Shown in pieces: positions 55,813 to 64,000 of a DNA stretch of 64,000 bases. Every line of letters begins with the position of its first letter. Position 1 is the stretch's first letter. Origin of the DNA: Actinoplanes sichuanensis. GTDB lineage: Bacteria > Actinomycetota > Actinomycetes > Mycobacteriales > Micromonosporaceae. Location: assembly GCF_033097365.1 (NCBI RefSeq), contig NZ_AP028461.1, positions 11,621,501-11,685,500 on the forward strand, in the 5' to 3' direction. The notes beneath the pieces are model-generated. The model worked only from the letters and a program-made list of their open reading frames with translations, did no database searches and was not told where the DNA came from. Position numbers and translations under genes: made by a program.

Positions 55813-56301
55813 TCAGCTGGCGAAGAACGCACGCGGGTCGGCCACCAGGACGCCCTGCTCGGTCAGGCGCTCGATGAGGCCGGACGGCGAGATGTCGTAG
55901 ACGATGGCGAGCGCGCGCAGGTCGTCGGCCCGGATCGACAGGACCCGGCCGTTGTAGTCGCCACGCTGCTGCTGGATCGCCCGGGCGTACCGCGCCACGT
56001 AGGCGAGGTCTTCACCCGTGGTGTCGTACAGCTTCTCGAGGTCCAGGACGATCTTGTTGGTGGCCTCGAGGCGGATGCCACTGCCGTCGGGCAGCAGCTC
56101 GGAGACGGGCACACGGTAGAAGTCGGCCAGTTCGGCCAGACGTGACACGGTGACGGCGCGGTCGCCACGCTCGTACGAGCCCACCACGACGGCTTTCCAG
56201 CGGCCGTTGGACTTCTCTTCGACACCCTGCAGGGACAGGCCCTGCTGCTGGCGGATGGAGCGCAGGCGGGCGCCCAGCGACTTCGCGTACTCAGACGGCA
56301 T
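55813..56301 (-). CDS. bldD: Developmental master regulator BldD
   Basis: 162-residue repressor of sporulation genes. The N-terminal helix-turn-helix domain (about 5-75) contains LGARLRSIRQQQGLSLQGVE and WKAVVVGSYERGDRAVT. The C-terminal domain carries the cyclic-di-GMP binding signature RGD-x8-RxxD: Arg113-Asp115 and Arg124-Asp127 (RGDYNGRVLSIRADD). In Streptomyces, c-di-GMP bound here drives dimerisation and DNA binding. Divergent from the pyr operon; a near-consensus BldD box lies about 52 bp upstream, which fits autoregulation. Confidence 0.96.
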   Translation of the reverse strand: MPSEYAKSLGARLRSIRQQQGLSLQGVEEKSNGRWKAVVVGSYERGDRAVTVSRLAELADFYRVPVSELLPDGSGIRLEATNKIVLDLEKLYDTTGEDLAYVARYARAIQQQRGDYNGRVLSIRADDLRALAIVYDISPSGLIERLTEQGVLVADPRAFFAS

Positions 56302-56352
56302 ACGGACACTCCCGGTACTGTGCTGGCCCGGAGGGTTCTTTCCTCACGGATC

Positions 56353-56367
56353 GCTACGCTGCGTGAC
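56353..56367. promoter_or_regulatory. Near-consensus BldD box upstream of bldD
   Basis: GCTACGCTGCGTGAC matches the Streptomyces consensus nTnACnCWGnGTnAn at 9 of 10 fixed positions; only the first T is C. The rest of the 314-bp bldD-pyrR gap (56302-56615) holds both promoters, a small palindrome and the PyrR hairpin. Confidence 0.6.
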
Positions 56368-56538
56368 GGTACGGAGTTTGCGACCGCCGGTCAAGTGTTG
56401 GTTACCGATGAGTCGTGCGGGCCGCACCAAAGTTACCGGCTGTATCCCTAGACGGCGGGATTTGTCCGGTCTGCTCCAGTCAGGCACGTCACCATGGCCA
56501 ACGCCGCGTCCACTGATAACGTAGCGTCAGCCATCGGG

Positions 56539-56554
56539 TCTGATTTTCATCAGA
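56539..56554. promoter_or_regulatory. Palindrome in the pyr leader/promoter region
   Basis: TCTGAT-TTTC-ATCAGA, an AT-rich inverted repeat 62 bp before pyrR. It could be an operator or a small RNA hairpin. Confidence 0.35.
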
Positions 56555-56581
56555 ATCAAGCCCGTACCGACGTCCTTTAAC

Positions 56582-56609
56582 GACCCGTCCCGTGAGGCGG
56601 GGAAGGAGG
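56582..56609 (+). promoter_or_regulatory. PyrR-binding RNA hairpin in the pyr leader
   Basis: A CCCG/CGGG stem (56584-56587, 56598-56601) presents the loop TCCCGTGAGG, which matches the core UCCNGNGAGG of the PyrR recognition consensus. AAGGAGG, the pyrR ribosome-binding site, starts at 56603 directly after the stem, so binding of PyrR with UMP or UTP should block translation, as known for mycobacteria. Confidence 0.7.
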
Positions 56610-56615
56610 TCCGCC

Positions 56616-57176
56616 GTGGCACAACCACGCGCAGACGCACCCAGCAAGATCATTTTGGCGGAGTCCGACCTGCACCGGGTCGTCGACCGGATCGCCCATC
56701 AGATTCTCGAGAAGACCTCCGGCGCCACCGGGACCGTGCTGCTCGGTATCCCGACCCGGGGCGTCCCGCTGGCCCATCGCCTGGCCGCCCGGATTCACGC
56801 CTTCGAGGGCGTCGAGGTCCCGGTCGGGTCGCTCGACATCACCCTCTACCGCGACGACCTGCGGCTCAAGGCCACCCGCGCGCTCGGCCGCACCGAGCTG
56901 CCGCCCGGTGGCATCGACGGTCTGCGGGTCATCCTGGTCGACGACGTGCTCTTCTCCGGCCGGTCGGTGCGGGCCGCGCTGGACGCGCTCAACGACGTCG
57001 GCCGGCCCAGCTCGGTGCAGCTCGCGGTGCTGGTCGACCGCGGTCACCGGCAGTTGCCGATCCGCGCCGACTACGTGGGTAAGAACATCCCGACCGCGCT
57101 CAGCGAGAGCGTCAAGGTGACTCTCACCGAGACCGACGGCGCCGACGAGGTCAAGCTGCTCGGAGGCCTCTCGTGA
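56616..57176 (+). CDS. pyrR: Pyrimidine operon regulator PyrR / uracil phosphoribosyltransferase
   Basis: 186-residue RNA-binding regulator with PRTase fold. The PRPP loop reads [20 protein letters not shown]; other parts are [20 protein letters not shown] and [23 protein letters not shown] 56616 is chosen because AAGGAGG lies six bases upstream; an in-frame start eight codons earlier would be inside the PyrR hairpin. First gene of the pyr operon, overlapping pyrB by GTGA. Confidence 0.95.
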   Translation: MAQPRADAPSKIILAESDLHRVVDRIAHQILEKTSGATGTVLLGIPTRGVPLAHRLAARIHAFEGVEVPVGSLDITLYRDDLRLKATRALGRTELPPGGIDGLRVILVDDVLFSGRSVRAALDALNDVGRPSSVQLAVLVDRGHRQLPIRADYVGKNIPTALSESVKVTLTETDGADEVKLLGGLS

Positions 57177-58093
57177 TCAAGCACCTGCGCTCCGCCGCCG
57201 ACCTGGACGCCCCGACCGCCACGCTGATCCTGGACACCGCCGCCGAGATGGCCGCGCTCTCCGGCCGCGAGGTGAAGAAGCTGCCCGCGCTGCGCGGCCG
57301 CACCGTGGTCAACCTGTTCTACGAGGACTCGACCCGGACCCGGATCTCCTTCGAGGCGGCCGCCAAGCGGCTCTCGGCGGACGTCATCAACTTCTCCGCC
57401 AAGGGCTCCAGCGTGTCGAAGGGCGAGAGCCTCAAGGACACCGCGCTGACCCTGCAGGCGATGGGCGCCGACGCCGTGGTGATCCGCCACTCGGCCAGTG
57501 GGGCCCCACACCAGCTGTCGAAATGGGTGGACGGCTCGGTCGTCAACGCCGGCGACGGCACCCATGAGCATCCGACCCAGGCGCTGCTCGACGCGTACAC
57601 CATGAGGTCTCGCCTGGGTCGTCTCGACGGCCTGAAGGTCGCGATCGTCGGTGACGTGCTGCACAGCCGGGTGGCCCGGTCGAACGTGCTGCTGCTGACC
57701 ACGCTCGGCGCGGAGGTCACGCTGGTCGGGCCGCCCACGCTGATCCCGGTGGACATCGTCGCGGCGCTCTCCAAATCGACGAAGGTCTCCTACGACCTGG
57801 ACGCGGTCCTGCCCGACTCGGACGTGGTGATGATGCTGCGGGTGCAGACCGAGCGGATGCAGGACTCGTACTTCCCCTCGGCGCGTGAGTACAGCCGCCG
57901 TTACGGGCTCGACGTGGCCCGGATGAAGAAGCTGCCGGAGCACGCGATCGTGATGCACCCCGGCCCGATGAACCGCGGGATGGAGATCGCGCCCGAGGTG
58001 GCCGACTCACCCCGTTCCACGATCGTCGAACAGGTCGCCAACGGCGTCAGCGTCCGGATGGCCGTCCTCTACCTGCTGCTGGGAGGCAAGTGA
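57173..58093 (+). CDS. pyrB: Aspartate carbamoyltransferase catalytic subunit
   Basis: 306-residue enzyme forming N-carbamoyl aspartate. Carbamoyl phosphate loop [31 protein letters not shown] and the C-terminal [18 protein letters not shown]. Start GTG 57173 overlaps the pyrR stop. No regulatory pyrI gene is seen, as usual in actinomycetes. Confidence 0.97.
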   Translation: MIKHLRSAADLDAPTATLILDTAAEMAALSGREVKKLPALRGRTVVNLFYEDSTRTRISFEAAAKRLSADVINFSAKGSSVSKGESLKDTALTLQAMGADAVVIRHSASGAPHQLSKWVDGSVVNAGDGTHEHPTQALLDAYTMRSRLGRLDGLKVAIVGDVLHSRVARSNVLLLTTLGAEVTLVGPPTLIPVDIVAALSKSTKVSYDLDAVLPDSDVVMMLRVQTERMQDSYFPSAREYSRRYGLDVARMKKLPEHAIVMHPGPMNRGMEIAPEVADSPRSTIVEQVANGVSVRMAVLYLLLGGK

Positions 58094-59352
58094 TGGCGTA
58101 CCTGATCAAGGGCGTCTCGATCCTCGGTGCCGAACCGACCGACCTGTACATCAACGACGGTGTGATCTCGGCCCCGGTCGAGAACGCCGAGGTCATCGAC
58201 GCGGCCGGGCTGGTCGCGCTGCCCGGCCTCGTCGACGTGCACACCCACCTGCGCGAGCCTGGCCGGGAGGACGCCGAGACCGTCGAGACCGGCTCCCGCG
58301 CCGCCGCGCTCGGCGGCTACACCGCGGTCTGCGCGATGGCGAACACCTCGCCGGTCGCCGACACCGCCGGTGTGGTCGAGCAGGTCTGGCGCCTGGGCCG
58401 GGAGGCCGGCCTGGTCGACGTGCAGCCGATCGGCGCCGTCACGGTCGGCCTGGCCGGTAAGCAGATGGCCGAACTCGGCGCGATGGCCACCTCGGCGGCG
58501 AACGTGCGGATCTTCTCCGACGACGGTTTCTGCGTCGCCGACCCGAAGCTGATGCGCCGCGCCCTGGAGTACGTCAAGGCGTTCGACGGCGTCATCGCCC
58601 AGCACGCCGAGGAGCCCCGCCTCACCGAGGGCGCCCAGATGCACGAGGGCGAGGTCAGCACCCGCCTCGGCCTGACCGGCTGGCCCGCGGTCGCCGAGGA
58701 GGCGATCATCGCCCGCGACGTGCTGCTGGCCGAGCACGTCGGTAGCCGCCTGCACGTCTGCCACGTCTCCACCGCCGGTTCGGTCGAGGTACTGCGCCAG
58801 GCCAAGGCCCGCGGCGTCCGGGTGACCGCCGAGGTCACCCCGCACCACCTGCTCCTCACCGACGAGCTGGCCGCCGGCTACGACCCGGTCTTCAAGGTCA
58901 ACCCCCCGTTGCGTACGCGCAGCGACGTCGAAGCCCTGCGCCAGGCACTGCTGGACGGGGTGATCGACGTGGTCGCCACCGACCACGCGCCGCACGCCGT
59001 GCAGGACAAGGAATGCGAGTGGGCGCACGCCCGCCCCGGCATGCTCGGCCTGGAGACGGCGCTGCCGATCGTGCTGAGCATCTACGGCCCGCAGTGGGAC
59101 CTGATCGCCGACCGGATGTCGCGGGCCCCGGCCCGGATCGCCGGTCTGGCCGGGCACGGCGGTGACCTGAGCGTCGGCTCCCCGGCGAACCTGACGCTGG
59201 TGGACCCGGCCGCGCGCCGGGTCGTCGACCCGTCGGAGCTGGCCAGCCGCAGCCGCAACACGCCGTACGCGGGCATGACCCTGCCCGGTCGCATCGTGGC
59301 GACCTTCCTGCGGGGCGAGGCGACGGTTCTGGACGGGAAGGCAGTCAAATGA
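58093..59352 (+). CDS. pyrC: Dihydroorotase
   Basis: Amidohydrolase of 419 residues cyclising carbamoyl aspartate. Zinc ligands in [10 protein letters not shown], the [10 protein letters not shown] loop, [21 protein letters not shown] and [15 protein letters not shown] 58093 is six bases from GGGAGG and shares a base with the pyrB stop (TGATG); GTG 58090 would be too close to that site. Its stop overlaps carA (ATGA). Confidence 0.96.
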   Translation: MAYLIKGVSILGAEPTDLYINDGVISAPVENAEVIDAAGLVALPGLVDVHTHLREPGREDAETVETGSRAAALGGYTAVCAMANTSPVADTAGVVEQVWRLGREAGLVDVQPIGAVTVGLAGKQMAELGAMATSAANVRIFSDDGFCVADPKLMRRALEYVKAFDGVIAQHAEEPRLTEGAQMHEGEVSTRLGLTGWPAVAEEAIIARDVLLAEHVGSRLHVCHVSTAGSVEVLRQAKARGVRVTAEVTPHHLLLTDELAAGYDPVFKVNPPLRTRSDVEALRQALLDGVIDVVATDHAPHAVQDKECEWAHARPGMLGLETALPIVLSIYGPQWDLIADRMSRAPARIAGLAGHGGDLSVGSPANLTLVDPAARRVVDPSELASRSRNTPYAGMTLPGRIVATFLRGEATVLDGKAVK

Positions 59353-60455
59353 GCAAGGCGATCCTCGTGCTCGAGGACGGGCGCACGTTCCACGGCAGCG
59401 CGTACGGCGCGGTGGGGGAGACGTTCGGCGAGGCGGTGTTCACCACCGGCATGACCGGCTACCAGGAGGTCCTGACCGACCCGTCGTTCCACCGGCAGGT
59501 CGTGGTGCAGACCGCCCCGCAGATCGGCAACACCGGCGTCAACGACGAGGACGACGAGTCGGACCGGATCTGGGTCTCCGGCTACGTGGTCCGCGACCCG
59601 GCCCGCCGCCCCTCCAACTGGCGGTCCACCGGCGACCTCGGCGACCGGCTCAAGGCCGAGGGCGTCGTCGGCATCAGCGGCGTCGACACCCGCGCCCTCA
59701 CCCGCCACCTGCGTGAACGCGGTGCCATGCGGGTCGGCATCTCGTCGGTCGACCTGGACCCGCGGGCCCTGCAGCAGCGGGTCCTGGCCCAGCCGCAGAT
59801 GCTCGGCGCCGACCTGTCGGCCCAGGTGACCACGCCGGAGAAGTACACCGTCCAGGCCGAGGGCACGCACCGCTACACGGTCGCCGCGCTGGACCTGGGC
59901 ATCAAGCGCAACGTCTCGCGCCGGCTGGCCGCGCGCGGCGTCACCACGCACGTCTTCCCGGCCGCCTCGTCGATCGAGGACCTGCTCGCGGTCGGCCCGG
60001 ACGCGGTGTTCTTCTCGCCCGGCCCGGGCGACCCGGCCACCGCCGACGGCCCGGTCGCGCTCGCGCAAGAGGTCATGCGCCGCCGGGTGCCGCTGTTCGG
60101 CATCTGCTTCGGCAGCCAGATCCTCGGCCGCGCGCTCGGCTTCGGGACATACAAGCTGGGGTACGGCCACCGCGGCATCAACCAGCCGGTCCTCGACAAG
60201 ACCACCGGCAAGGTCGAGGTGACCAGCCACAACCACGGTTTCGCCGTGGACGCACCCGTAGGCGAGCGGATCGACACCGAGTTCGGTGCTGTCGAGGTGT
60301 CGCACGTCTGCCTCAACGACGACGTGGTCGAGGGCCTGCGGGGCCTGGAGGTCCCGGCTTTCACCGTCCAGTACCACCCCGAGGCCGCCGCCGGCCCGCA
60401 CGACGCCGACTACCTGTTCGACCGTTTCGTCGAGCTCGTGGAAAAGAAGGGCTGA
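59349..60455 (+). CDS. carA: Carbamoyl-phosphate synthase small subunit
   Basis: Glutamine amidotransferase subunit of 368 residues that supplies ammonia to CarB. N-terminal domain with [12 protein letters not shown] and [17 protein letters not shown]. Class I amidotransferase triad: Cys in [11 protein letters not shown], His and Glu in [21 protein letters not shown] is also present. Overlaps pyrC by ATGA and is followed by carB after 4 bp. Confidence 0.97.
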   Translation: MSKAILVLEDGRTFHGSAYGAVGETFGEAVFTTGMTGYQEVLTDPSFHRQVVVQTAPQIGNTGVNDEDDESDRIWVSGYVVRDPARRPSNWRSTGDLGDRLKAEGVVGISGVDTRALTRHLRERGAMRVGISSVDLDPRALQQRVLAQPQMLGADLSAQVTTPEKYTVQAEGTHRYTVAALDLGIKRNVSRRLAARGVTTHVFPAASSIEDLLAVGPDAVFFSPGPGDPATADGPVALAQEVMRRRVPLFGICFGSQILGRALGFGTYKLGYGHRGINQPVLDKTTGKVEVTSHNHGFAVDAPVGERIDTEFGAVEVSHVCLNDDVVEGLRGLEVPAFTVQYHPEAAAGPHDADYLFDRFVELVEKKG

Positions 60456-60459
60456 GCAA

Positions 60460-63770
<3,311 letters not shown>

Positions 63771-63774
<4 letters not shown>

Positions 63775-64000
63775 GCCTGTTCACCAAGGTCGCCCGGCCG
63801 GCACTGTTCCGGCTGGGCGGCGGGGACGCCGAGCACGCCCACGAGTGGACCCTGGACCGGCTGGCCAAGCTGCCCGCGCCCGCCCTGGCCGCGATGCGCC
63901 GCTGGTACGGCTTCTCCAACCCGGTCGAGGTCTTCGGCGTCCGGTTCCCGAACCGGGTCGGTTTGGCCGCCGGCGTCGACAAGAACGGGATCGCCCTGCC
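63771..64000 (+). CDS. pyrD: Dihydroorotate dehydrogenase (quinone), 3'-truncated by window edge
   Basis: First 76 residues of a class 2 dihydroorotate dehydrogenase. The membrane-binding helical start ([20 protein letters not shown]) leads to [20 protein letters not shown] and DKNG, which begins the FMN-binding barrel. GTG 63771 overlaps the carB stop (GTGA). The class 2 form feeds electrons into the quinone pool. Confidence 0.93.

Noticed and set aside
55233..55832. Several open frames on both strands in the nusB-bldD gap
   Set aside because: Low-complexity Pro/Arg/Ser or Gly/Arg translations generated by the degenerate repeats; one overlaps bldD in antisense.

Overview
The window is a GC-rich chromosomal segment of a filamentous actinobacterium, most likely of the family Micromonosporaceae and plausibly an Actinoplanes-type organism. 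This is an inference from gene content: a bldD orthologue, a WhiG/FliA-type sigma factor, the alaS-ruvX-mltG-aro-efp-nusB-pyr order, Pro/Thr-rich receptor kinases, frequent GTG and TTG starts, and 4-bp stop/start overlaps. It carries no rRNA, tRNA, CRISPR array, insertion sequence or prophage that I can see.

Left part (1-30 kb) is accessory and regulatory. It starts with the 3' part of a cyanophycin-synthetase-like gene. Next come a receptor kinase with an extracellular CBM2-like domain, a small conserved protein and a WhiG/FliA-type sigma factor. A complete urease operon (ureABCFGD, minus strand, no ureE) follows, then an acyltransferase-3/SGNH protein. A TetR regulator lies divergent to a self-sufficient CYP102 (BM3-like) P450, with two palindromic operators between them. 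A repeat-filled non-coding gap and a second receptor kinase come next. A divergent locus then pairs a regulator-amidohydrolase-RidA operon with a sugar ABC importer plus intracellular GH20 hexosaminidase. An APH-type kinase, a D-threonine-aldolase-like enzyme and a GNAT acetyltransferase with a duplicated start region close this part.

Middle part (30-45 kb): aspS, an ArsR regulator/MFS exporter pair, a small membrane protein, rarA with a long low-complexity tail, and a 1595-residue, repeat-built, single-pass membrane protein translationally coupled to rarA. Two small membrane proteins and alaS follow.

Right part (45-64 kb) is conserved housekeeping. It holds ruvX, two tandem mltG paralogues, and the shikimate genes aroE, aroC, aroK, aroB and aroQ, interrupted by two minus-strand genes: a Tat-exported polysaccharide deacetylase and a ribbon-helix-helix/Clp_N fusion. 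After efp and nusB comes a 0.9 kb gap of degenerate repeats, then bldD (minus), and the pyr operon pyrR-pyrB-pyrC-carA-carB-pyrD. The last gene is cut by the window end. A PyrR-binding RNA hairpin precedes pyrR and a near-consensus BldD box precedes bldD.

The observations I consider most worth following are the giant low-complexity membrane protein, the divergent amino-sugar-like locus with its shared operator, the RHH-Clp_N gene with its operator-like repeats, the repeat-rich gaps at 16.9-17.5 kb and 55.0-55.7 kb, the duplicated start region of the acetyltransferase, and the tandem mltG genes.
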